From JABMRP01 sp964444795 (GTDB taxonomy: Bacteria; Planctomycetota; Planctomycetia; Pirellulales; Thermoguttaceae): a stretch of DNA of 19,043 bases. The stretch lies in the NCBI GenBank assembly GCA_964444795.1, contig CAYUIQ010000177.1:1-19043 (forward strand), in the 5' to 3' direction. A program made the translations under genes and the position numbers. The notes below the pieces were generated by a model that saw only the letters and a list, made by a program, of their open reading frames with translations, ran no database searches and was not told where the DNA came from. Shown piece after piece: positions 1 to 6,166 of the stretch. Numbering within the stretch: the stretch's first letter is position 1; each line of letters starts with the position of its first letter.

Positions 1-156
1 CATCTGGAAACAAGCGAAATCAAGACCTCGATCTTGTATCACTCCGAGATCAGCCCCTTGTTCCAGTATTTCGCATGTGTGGCATTTGGTTTGCTGCTGA
101 CGGAGCGGATCCTGCGCGCCACGTGGCTGCGCGTGGCCGAGGAGGTGAGTCGATGA
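1..156 (+). CDS. batA: BatA-type VWA protein, C-terminal fragment (5' end outside window)
   Basis: The sequence opens inside a gene read in frame 1 and ends at TGA 154-156, leaving 51 codons. The visible residues include LETSEIKTS, a motif seen just before the last membrane helix of BatA-type VWA proteins, followed by a hydrophobic helix (PLFQYFACVAFGLLLTERIL) and a short basic tail. BatA proteins are membrane-anchored von Willebrand A proteins encoded next to MoxR ATPases and batB. The stop overlaps the start of the next VWA gene by 4 bases (ATGA), which fits translational coupling in the bat operon. The VWA domain and metal site are upstream of the window and cannot be checked. Confidence 0.82.
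   Translation, partial: HLETSEIKTSILYHSEISPLFQYFACVAFGLLLTERILRATWLRVAEEVSR
139..148 (+). promoter_or_regulatory. Strong Shine-Dalgarno for batB
   Basis: GAGGAGGTGA lies inside the end of batA, with its AGGAGG core (140-145) 7 bases before ATG 153. It fixes the batB start at 153 rather than the more upstream in-frame ATG at 75, which would overlap batA by more than 80 bases. Confidence 0.75.
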
Positions 157-2276
157 GTCTTGGCACGCCTTGGATGTTGCTTTTGCTGCCGCCCCTTGCG
201 CTGGTGGGTTGGCTCATGGCACGTGCGCGCCGCTTGCAGCGAGAGGCCGCATGCCGCTTCAACGGGGTTGCTCCCGAAAACGGACAGGCCGCGCTGGGAC
301 GCGCGGACTGGCTGACTCTGGCGGCGATGGTCTGCGTCGTCGTTGCGCTCGCCCGACCACAATGGAACCCTCGTCCCCATGATATTGAGCGCCGCGGGCG
401 CGATCTCGTCATCGTGTTGGACGTATCGCGGAGCATGTTGGCGGCGGACGTTTTTCCCAACCGGCTGGAGATAGCCCGCATCGCTATCCACGAAGCGCTC
501 CCGGAGCTGAGCGGGCAGCGAGTGGCCCTGGTTACATTTGCCGGGTCGGCGGCGGTGCGGGTCCCGCTGACGTTAGACCACGGATTCGTGCGTTACATGC
601 TCGATCGGGCCGATCCGTCCGACATGGACGTAGGGGGCACCTCATTGCAGGCGGCGCTGGAGAAAGTCGCAAGCACCGTGTTGACCGACTCCGCCGGCAG
701 ACGCCGGGATCTGGTCGTGTTCACGGACGGCGAAGACCACCTCAGCGACATCGAAAAGACCGCCGAGTCGTTGACCCAATGCGACGCCCGGGTTCTGATC
801 GTTGGCTTGGGTGATCCGGTCCGCGGGGCACGCGTGCCGGATGCGATGGACGACAACCAATGGATGCGGCACAACAACGTCGAGGTGGTTTCGCGGCTTG
901 AAGAAAGTACGCTTACGGAACTCGCCGACCAATGTTCAAATGTGACGTACTTTCCGGCACGTACTCGCCCCTTCGACCTTGTGCCTCTTTACCGGCAGTT
1001 GATTGCGGGCGCCGGCGACGACGTGGTTGTGGGCGGACTGCGGCAAGTTCGTTACACGGAAGGATACCCTTATCTGTTGGCTTTGGCTGTGGTGCTTTGG
1101 TTGGCTTCGTCGCCATGGAAACTGCCGAGTGAAAAGGGGACAGGTACATTTTGTGCAAAGCACCCTCCGGGCCGTTCCGGCAAAATGTACCGGTCCCCTT
1201 TTCACTCGAAAATGCGTAATCTGCTCTTATTGGTCCTCTTAGTGCCAGGCTGTGCTGGGCAAGTCGAGGACGATGGCGAGGCGGCGTTTCGGGCCAGGTT
1301 CACCCAAGGGAGTGAATTGCTGAGTTTTGCGCGGGAGCAATCCGACGCGGATGCTCTTGCCGAACAATCGCTGCTGCTCGATGCCCGCGAGGAATTTCTT
1401 CGCGCCGCGTTGCTGCGGCCTGGCGATATCGAGACCGCTGGTCGGATCACCACGATCACGCGACGGCTGCGCGAGTTGGAAACGGTGATTGAGCAACAGC
1501 GGGCCGAGGAAAAGCAACGACGCGAGAAGCTTGCCGAGACGATCCGACGGCTGGAGAAACTCTGTGTGCGACAGGAACGTCTTTCCCAGCAAAGCCAGGC
1601 CGTGCTGCGCCGCCCTCCAGAACTGTCCGGAGCGGACGCTAACCTCCCGGAAGACTATGGCAACGACGAACAACTCCCGCCCGAAGAAGACCTAGACCAC
1701 CTGGCGCCACCGGTCGCCACCGAACAACGGGCCGTGCGTGAGGGAACCGCCAGCGTGCTGGCCGGCATCACACTCCAGCAAGAGACGCTCCGCCAGATTC
1801 TCTCGCGCGCTTACGGCGACATTGGTAGACTGCCCACAACGGAGGTGGATCCGGTCGTTGACCTGCTCGCCGGGACCGTGGCCGCACAAGACCAGGCGTT
1901 GGCCCACCTTGCTCCCGAGGCCGTGCGTTGGCCACCGGCGAACACCGCGCTGCACACCGCCGCGGGACGGATGCAGCAGGCGTTGGACGCCCTGCGCGGC
2001 CTACAGCCTCCCGCGACGGACGAGGAAGACGAGACCATGGCCTCCCGAAACGTTGGCGATCACGACGAGAACATGGACGGACTCGAATCCGAGTCTCAGG
2101 GCAACGGGTCGCGGCCCGTGTCCCCGGGCGATTTTCAGGAGGCGCTTTCGCTGCGGTCGCTGCCGATACCGGCCTACACTTCCGCGGAGATTATGGCCGA
2201 GGAGGCCGCCAACCAACAGAAGCGAGCCCGGCGAAAAGCGGCGCGGGCCGGAGCCAAGGTGGAGAAGAACTGGTGA
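153..2276 (+). CDS. batB: BatB VWA-domain protein fused in frame to a BatC-like segment
   Basis: 707 codons from ATG 153. Residues 1-325 are a BatB: two N-terminal membrane helices (about 4-22 and 53-68), a VWA domain with a complete metal-ion site (D90-V-S92-R-S94, T163 in GGTS, D192 in FTDGED), and a C-terminal helix (about 305-322). A normal BatB would stop soon after this. Here the frame stays open through an 83-bp palindromic element (residues about 326-352) into a second module starting at M354, which has a lipoprotein-like signal and coiled-coil/helical sequence like BatC. Bat proteins form a membrane complex linked to MoxR ATPases; their exact role is unsettled. There are no stops between the modules, so a BatB-BatC polyprotein is the plain reading. 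Separate initiation at 1212 remains possible but has no visible ribosome site. Confidence 0.85.
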   Translation: MSLGTPWMLLLLPPLALVGWLMARARRLQREAACRFNGVAPENGQAALGRADWLTLAAMVCVVVALARPQWNPRPHDIERRGRDLVIVLDVSRSMLAADVFPNRLEIARIAIHEALPELSGQRVALVTFAGSAAVRVPLTLDHGFVRYMLDRADPSDMDVGGTSLQAALEKVASTVLTDSAGRRRDLVVFTDGEDHLSDIEKTAESLTQCDARVLIVGLGDPVRGARVPDAMDDNQWMRHNNVEVVSRLEESTLTELADQCSNVTYFPARTRPFDLVPLYRQLIAGAGDDVVVGGLRQVRYTEGYPYLLALAVVLWLASSPWKLPSEKGTGTFCAKHPPGRSGKMYRSPFHSKMRNLLLLVLLVPGCAGQVEDDGEAAFRARFTQGSELLSFAREQSDADALAEQSLLLDAREEFLRAALLRPGDIETAGRITTITRRLRELETVIEQQRAEEKQRREKLAETIRRLEKLCVRQERLSQQSQAVLRRPPELSGADANLPEDYGNDEQLPPEEDLDHLAPPVATEQRAVREGTASVLAGITLQQETLRQILSRAYGDIGRLPTTEVDPVVDLLAGTVAAQDQALAHLAPEAVRWPPANTALHTAAGRMQQALDALRGLQPPATDEEDETMASRNVGDHDENMDGLESESQGNGSRPVSPGDFQEALSLRSLPIPAYTSAEIMAEEAANQQKRARRKAARAGAKVEKNW
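1126..1208. repeat. 83-bp palindromic (REP/MITE-like) element, copy 1
   Basis: The arms are 28 bp each (1126-1153 and 1181-1208) and complementary at 27 of 28 positions. The outer arm motif is CGAGTGAAAAGGGGACAGG and each arm ends at the loop in ATTTTG/CAAAAT. The 27-base centre (1154-1180) is the exact reverse complement of 2313-2339. The element contains no stop in the batB frame and ends 3 bases before the ATG of the BatC-like segment. The style resembles short palindromic repeats spread by IS200-like/REP-associated transposases; that origin is inference, and no transposase is in the window. Confidence 0.9.
1212..2276 (+). other. BatC-like segment (lipoprotein-type signal plus coiled coil), in frame with batB
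   Basis: From M354 of the fused frame, 354 codons. It begins MRNLLLLVLLVPGC, a hydrophobic run ending in a lipobox-like VPGC, as if it were once a separate lipoprotein gene. It continues with helical, charge-rich sequence (a coiled coil around the REL-ETVIEQQRAEEKQ stretch), an acidic Glu/Asp-rich linker, and a lysine/arginine-rich tail ending in VEKNW. Position between batB and batD, and the tail ending in a KxW-type motif, fit BatC-like proteins of planctomycete bat operons. Canonical TPRs are not obvious. The start has no Shine-Dalgarno, because the preceding bases belong to the arm of the palindromic element. Inverted copies of that element flank it on both sides. Confidence 0.6.
2257..2264 (+). 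promoter_or_regulatory. Shine-Dalgarno supporting the GTG start of batD
   Basis: AGGTGGAG lies in the last codons of the BatC-like segment, 8 bases before GTG 2273. It supports initiation upstream of palindromic element 2, so the element would be translated as part of BatD. Confidence 0.55.
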
Positions 2277-4810
2277 GCATCCGTCGAGTGAAAAGGAGAC
2301 AAAACCATTTTGCCGGAACGGCCCGGAGGGTGCTTTGCACAAAATGGTCCTGTCCCCTGTTTACTGTGGTTGCCCTATGGCTGTTGATGCCGCCAGCGGC
2401 ACGCGCGGAGATTGCCGTTCGACTTACCCCTGAAACCGCCAGCCTCTTTATCTACGAACCCTTCACGCTGCGTCTCGAGGTCCAGAGCGACGCCCCTCCA
2501 GAGGCGCCTGAGCTGCCGGCCGTGCCGGACCTCACGGTGACCACCGTTCGCCGCCTGCCTTCCGATCCGGCTCAGCGCAAACACGCCTTTCAGATCGAGA
2601 TGATTGCCGAGCGGAAAGGCATCCTGACCCTCCCGCCGTTTGCCGTGCGGGCAAGAGGGGAGACGACGTTAACATCCGCTTTGCGACTGCGAATTAGCGA
2701 GCCTCGGTTGGCCACCGAGATGAGCTTGGAAGTCACCGTCGAACCGGCCACGTTGAGGGTCGGGCAACCCGCGACCATGACCGTCACTTGGAGCAGTGCC
2801 GTGTCGTTTGCGCGATGCAGGCGGCTGCTTTTCGAAATCCCGCTTCTGGCGGACGAGCGGTGTCAAGCCTTTCCGCTGGAGCCCCCCGCGACGGACTCCG
2901 AAGGAATCGGGTTGCCGGTGAATAACGTCCGCATGGTCGCCCAGGCGGATACCCTGCCCGATGGACGGCGATCTCTTTCGCTGCGTTACAAGTTGGTTCC
3001 GCGCGAGCCATGCGTGCTGCGCACACGACCAGCGCGACTCCTTTGCGCTCTGTTGAAGGAAGAACGCTCCGGCGGCCCGTCGCAGGGCCATTTCTACAAC
3101 CATTTCTTCGAGGCGGCGGGGGAAAGTGAAGCCTTCGAGGAGGTCTACCTTATTGCCCCGGTTCCCGAGATCACCGTGAGAGACCTCGCGCTGGTGGGCC
3201 GCAATGCCCACTTTGCGGACATTGTCGGACCGTGCGACCTTCGCACATCCGTTGCACCGCTCCAGATGACCGTGGGCCAACCCTCGCTGTTCACGGTGCA
3301 TTTGGACAACCTCGCGCTGGCACGCCACATCACCGGCTTGCCGTCGGCCGCATTTGATGGCCTGCGTGCCGAGTTCCAACTTTCCCGAGAACCGATCCGG
3401 GAGAGCGCCACGGACAATGCCCGATCGTTTACCTACATTCTCCGTCCACTGCGATCCGACATCACCCGCATCCCCGCGGTTGTGATCCAGACGTTCGATC
3501 CCGAAGTGGGCGAGTTCCGCACCTTGCGAAGCGAGCCGATTCCGATCACCGTCGAAGTGGACCAGGACGACGGTTCCCTCGCCTTTACACCCCGAAACGA
3601 CTCCGAACCGCCCATCGAGTTGCATGGAGTCCGACACAACCGAGCCAACGAGTGGACGATGACCTCAATTCACAATCTACTGGAATTTCTCGGACGGTTT
3701 TGGTGGATGTTCGTGCCGTTGCCTCCGTTGCTTTGGCTCGCTCTGCTCCCCGTGGTCCGCCGTTGGGATCGCTGCCGTCGCGTTCCGGCTTATGCGCTGG
3801 CCATCGGCGCGTGGGGGCGATTCCGCCGGATGGTTTGGCGCGATGAAGAATCGGCTTGGCGGAATTATCTGGCCGACCGGCTGGCTCTCCGCGCCGAAGC
3901 ATTGACCGCGGATTCCGTGACGGAAGCGCTCTCGCAACGAAACGTGGACGCCGGCCTGATAGCCGAAGCCCGAGGGCGATTCGAGAAGAAAGACGCCACG
4001 GATTACGGTCGGCACCCCGCGGCTCCTTCCCAAGGCACTCGCCGTCTGGTGCGGCGGCTCCAAAAGGCCACCATGCCGCTCTTGCTGGTATCCGGTTTCC
4101 TATTATTCCCGGACCACGCAACGGCGGCGGATCGCGCCGACGAGTTGTTCAATCTGGCGAAGGAAATGCGAGGGGAGAAACCTGACGAAGCGCAGCCGCT
4201 CTTTGTCGAGGCGGCGCTTAGGTTTGAGTCTGTCGAGCAATTCCTGAATGCCGGTAACAGTTGGTTCTTTGCCGGCGAGAACGGCCGGGCGCTGGCCAAT
4301 TACCGGGCTGCGGAACGTCGCGCGCCCTTCGACGGCCAATTGCGTGAGAACATCGAGTTCCTGCGCGCCAACCGTGCCGACGCTTTTCCTCCACCCGTCG
4401 CCGTGACCGGAAAGGTGGCGGCGGCGTGGACCCGGTATTGCACGTGGACGCCGCGGTTGAGAGCCGGATCTTTCGTGCTTGCGTATTTGGTGACATGGGC
4501 AGTATTTCTGACGGCACAACTGGCTGGCTGGCGAGTCCGGCGCGCCGCTTGGGTCGTGTTGCTCGCGGCGGTCATTGTGCCGTTGGTATCGCTGGCACAA
4601 TCTAGTTTCCAACCTGCCGAGGGCGTCGTCATCGAGGACGCCGTCGCGCGACTTGGCCCTGGCTACGCCTACGATCCGGCCTTCGAGCAACCACTGCATC
4701 AGGCCACCGAATTCGCGTGGATAGAGATCCGTGAAGGATGGGTTCGCGCCCGATTGCCCGACGCCTCGGAAGGTTGGCTGCGGGAATCCGGATGTATGAA
4801 GGTGGAATAA
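2273..4810 (+). CDS. batD: BatD-BatE fusion protein (oxygen-tolerance/TPR/SH3b)
   Basis: 845 codons from GTG 2273, which overlaps the previous stop as GTGA and has a ribosome site 8 bases upstream. Residues 5-32 are encoded by a palindromic element. A signal peptide core follows (about 30-45, VVALWLLMPPAARA, cleavage likely before EIA). Residues about 46-430 are tandem beta-sandwich domains of the BatD type, then a membrane helix (about 478-495) and a cytoplasmic segment. Around M601 a second signal-like hydrophobic stretch (PLLLVSGFLLF...ATA) begins a BatE module: TPR-like helices (620-700), two membrane helices (about 730-750 and 756-775) and a C-terminal SH3b-like domain (about 784-842). 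BatD and BatE are usually separate genes; no stop separates them here. It probably acts in the same membrane complex as the upstream VWA proteins. Confidence 0.83.
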   Translation: MSIRRVKRRQNHFAGTARRVLCTKWSCPLFTVVALWLLMPPAARAEIAVRLTPETASLFIYEPFTLRLEVQSDAPPEAPELPAVPDLTVTTVRRLPSDPAQRKHAFQIEMIAERKGILTLPPFAVRARGETTLTSALRLRISEPRLATEMSLEVTVEPATLRVGQPATMTVTWSSAVSFARCRRLLFEIPLLADERCQAFPLEPPATDSEGIGLPVNNVRMVAQADTLPDGRRSLSLRYKLVPREPCVLRTRPARLLCALLKEERSGGPSQGHFYNHFFEAAGESEAFEEVYLIAPVPEITVRDLALVGRNAHFADIVGPCDLRTSVAPLQMTVGQPSLFTVHLDNLALARHITGLPSAAFDGLRAEFQLSREPIRESATDNARSFTYILRPLRSDITRIPAVVIQTFDPEVGEFRTLRSEPIPITVEVDQDDGSLAFTPRNDSEPPIELHGVRHNRANEWTMTSIHNLLEFLGRFWWMFVPLPPLLWLALLPVVRRWDRCRRVPAYALAIGAWGRFRRMVWRDEESAWRNYLADRLALRAEALTADSVTEALSQRNVDAGLIAEARGRFEKKDATDYGRHPAAPSQGTRRLVRRLQKATMPLLLVSGFLLFPDHATAADRADELFNLAKEMRGEKPDEAQPLFVEAALRFESVEQFLNAGNSWFFAGENGRALANYRAAERRAPFDGQLRENIEFLRANRADAFPPPVAVTGKVAAAWTRYCTWTPRLRAGSFVLAYLVTWAVFLTAQLAGWRVRRAAWVVLLAAVIVPLVSLAQSSFQPAEGVVIEDAVARLGPGYAYDPAFEQPLHQATEFAWIEIREGWVRARLPDASEGWLRESGCMKVE
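2285..2367. repeat. 83-bp palindromic (REP/MITE-like) element, copy 2, inverted relative to copy 1
   Basis: The arms are 2285-2312 and 2340-2367, with about 22 of 28 positions pairing, so it is more decayed than copy 1. The 27-base centre (2313-2339) is identical to the reverse complement of copy 1's centre. The loop-proximal stem reads ACCATTTTG/CAAAATGGT where copy 1 has TACATTTTG/CAAAATGTA, a compensated change. It lies 12 bases into batD, before the signal-peptide core, and is open in the batD frame. Confidence 0.9.
4073..4810 (+). other. BatE-like module inside the BatD-BatE fusion
   Basis: It starts at in-frame ATG 4073 (M601 of the fusion), followed by a signal-peptide-like hydrophobic run and ATAADRADELF, the way a free-standing BatE begins. 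It holds TPR-like helices (NAGNSWFFAGENGRALANYRAAERR), two membrane helices and an SH3b-like end (GVVIEDAVARLGPG ... EGWVRARLPDASEGWL). No clear ribosome site precedes 4073 and no stop precedes it, so a fused product is more likely than a separate gene. Confidence 0.6.
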
Positions 4811-4983
4811 CCGCGTGGGACCGAAAAGCACCCGACGAGCGTTTCGCGCCATGGAACATGAGCGTTTTCGACCTCAAACAAACCGAATTCGAGGGATCCG
4901 TCGGCCCTACAATCCAGACAGTGCGGGCCGGACTCAAACGGCTGCCCATGAAGAACACGCTGCATACGGCCAGGACACGAGCC

Positions 4984-5907
4984 ATGCAAACAACGAAAGC
5001 AGTTCGGTTGACTTTCGCACTTGTAGGACTAGCCATTATCGGCTGCGGGCCGCAAGGAGAAGACGTGAGCACGGAAGATGCGGAAGCACATAACAATCGG
5101 GGAGTTGCTCATTTGGAGAAGGGGAACCTCGACCAAGCGATTGCCGAATTCAACCAGGCGATTCAAGCGAATCCGGACCATGCGAAAGCATACTACAACC
5201 GGGCCATTGCTTATGGGGAAAAAGGCGACTACGACAAAGCGATTGCCGACTACAGTCAGGCGATTCGGATGAACCCGGACGATGCGGACGCATACCACAA
5301 CCGGGGCCGTGACTATAAGCAGAAGGGGGACCTCGACAGGGCGATAGCGGACTACAGTGCGTCGCTTCGGCTGAACCCGGACGACGCGGAATCTTACAAC
5401 AGCCGCGGCATTGCCTATAGGAATAGGGGCGACCTGGACCAAGCGATTGCCGACTACACTCAGGCAATTCGACTGAACCCGGGCGATGCGAAAGCACACT
5501 ACAACCGGGCCAACGCCCATAGGAACAAGGGCGATCTCGACCAAGCGATTGCCGACTACAGCCAGGCGATTCGACTCGACCCTCCGACCGTTTCCGAAGC
5601 TTACAACAACCGGGGCATTGCCCGTTGGGAAAGAGGCGATTTCGACAGCGCAATAGCTGACTACGACGAGGCAATTCGACTGGACGCCAACGGTGCGCAA
5701 GCGTACAACAACCGAGGTACTGCCTACCGTGACAAGGGCGATCTCGACCAGGCAATAGTAGATTACAGTGAGGCGATTCGGCTGAACCCGGGCTATGCGA
5801 AAGCATACAATAACCGGGGCAATGCCTATGAGAAAAGAGGAGACGAGGAAAAAGCGACTGCTGACTTCGAACGAGCCAAGAAACTTGATCCGAACATGCT
5901 TAAATGA
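4984..5907 (+). CDS. Lipoprotein with eight tandem TPRs
   Basis: 307 codons from ATG 4984, with AGGA (4972-4975) 8 bases upstream. Residues 1-21 form a lipoprotein signal: basic start, hydrophobic core, lipobox I-I-G-C21. After a short linker come eight TPRs at residues 34-67, 68-101, 102-135, 136-169, 170-204, 205-238, 239-272 and 273-307, with the pattern AYNNRG-AY--KGDLDQAIADY-QAIRLNP. The fifth carries one extra residue (DPPTVS). TPR solenoids bind protein partners; nothing here names the partner. An in-frame ATG at 4948 is possible but would put 12 polar residues before the signal. The gene lies 173 bases after the bat operon and could be a separate unit; a weak -10-like TACAAT is at 4908-4913. 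Confidence 0.85.
   Translation: MQTTKAVRLTFALVGLAIIGCGPQGEDVSTEDAEAHNNRGVAHLEKGNLDQAIAEFNQAIQANPDHAKAYYNRAIAYGEKGDYDKAIADYSQAIRMNPDDADAYHNRGRDYKQKGDLDRAIADYSASLRLNPDDAESYNSRGIAYRNRGDLDQAIADYTQAIRLNPGDAKAHYNRANAHRNKGDLDQAIADYSQAIRLDPPTVSEAYNNRGIARWERGDFDSAIADYDEAIRLDANGAQAYNNRGTAYRDKGDLDQAIVDYSEAIRLNPGYAKAYNNRGNAYEKRGDEEKATADFERAKKLDPNMLK
5083..5904 (+). repeat. Eight tandem ~102-bp coding units (TPRs)
   Basis: The DNA repeats with a 102-base period. Strings such as ATTGCCGACTACA and CAGGCGATTCG recur in register across units, so the similarity is at nucleotide as well as protein level. One unit (5) is 105 bases. This points to fairly recent duplication of the TPR unit. Confidence 0.8.
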
Positions 5908-6008
5908 TCCGATCAGGTGCCCCACGCCGAACGGACACTTTGGGTGCTCGGATTTCGTGCGTGAGGCAACGTCCTCCGGTGATTCAGAGTACGGGTTCCT
6001 CTTCAAGA

Positions 6009-6038
6009 TTGACTCGCAGGTTCCCCGGCTGCTAGAAT
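6009..6038 (+). promoter_or_regulatory. Sigma70-like promoter for the methyltransferase-like/propeller gene
   Basis: TTGACT (6009-6014, 5 of 6 to TTGACA), an 18-base spacer and TAGAAT (6033-6038, 5 of 6 to TATAAT) in a GCTAGAAT context. A start site would fall near 6045, giving a leader of about 120 bases before ATG 6167. This is the best promoter match in the window. Confidence 0.6.
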
Positions 6039-6152
6039 CATCAGACGGAGTTTCCGAGATGCCAGGAGAGCCGCTTCGGCGGTTTCCCCTTGATTGCCGC
6101 CCGTTTGTAGTGCGTCTTCGAGAACGTATCGCCCCATCGCCACACCTCCCGC

Positions 6153-6157
6153 AGGAG
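6153..6157 (+). promoter_or_regulatory. Shine-Dalgarno fixing the start at 6167
   Basis: AGGAG, 9 bases before ATG 6167. It supports this start over the many upstream in-frame codons that would run back into the TPR gene; the peptide from 6167 begins with a clean signal sequence. Confidence 0.6.
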
Positions 6158-6166
6158 CGCCCACTC

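Noticed and set aside
1928..2272. Upstream extension of the batD frame into the BatC-like segment
   Set aside because: It overlaps well-supported coding sequence in another frame; GTG 2273 has a ribosome site and the usual 4-base overlap.
1126..2367. CRISPR-like repeats
   Set aside because: Only two copies, in opposite orientation and about 1.1 kb apart, each palindromic; there is no spacer array or cas gene.
5907..5953. ATCCGA/TCGGAT inverted repeat after the TPR gene as a terminator
   Set aside because: Only 6 bp, a 35-base gap with poor inner pairing, and only two T's after it.
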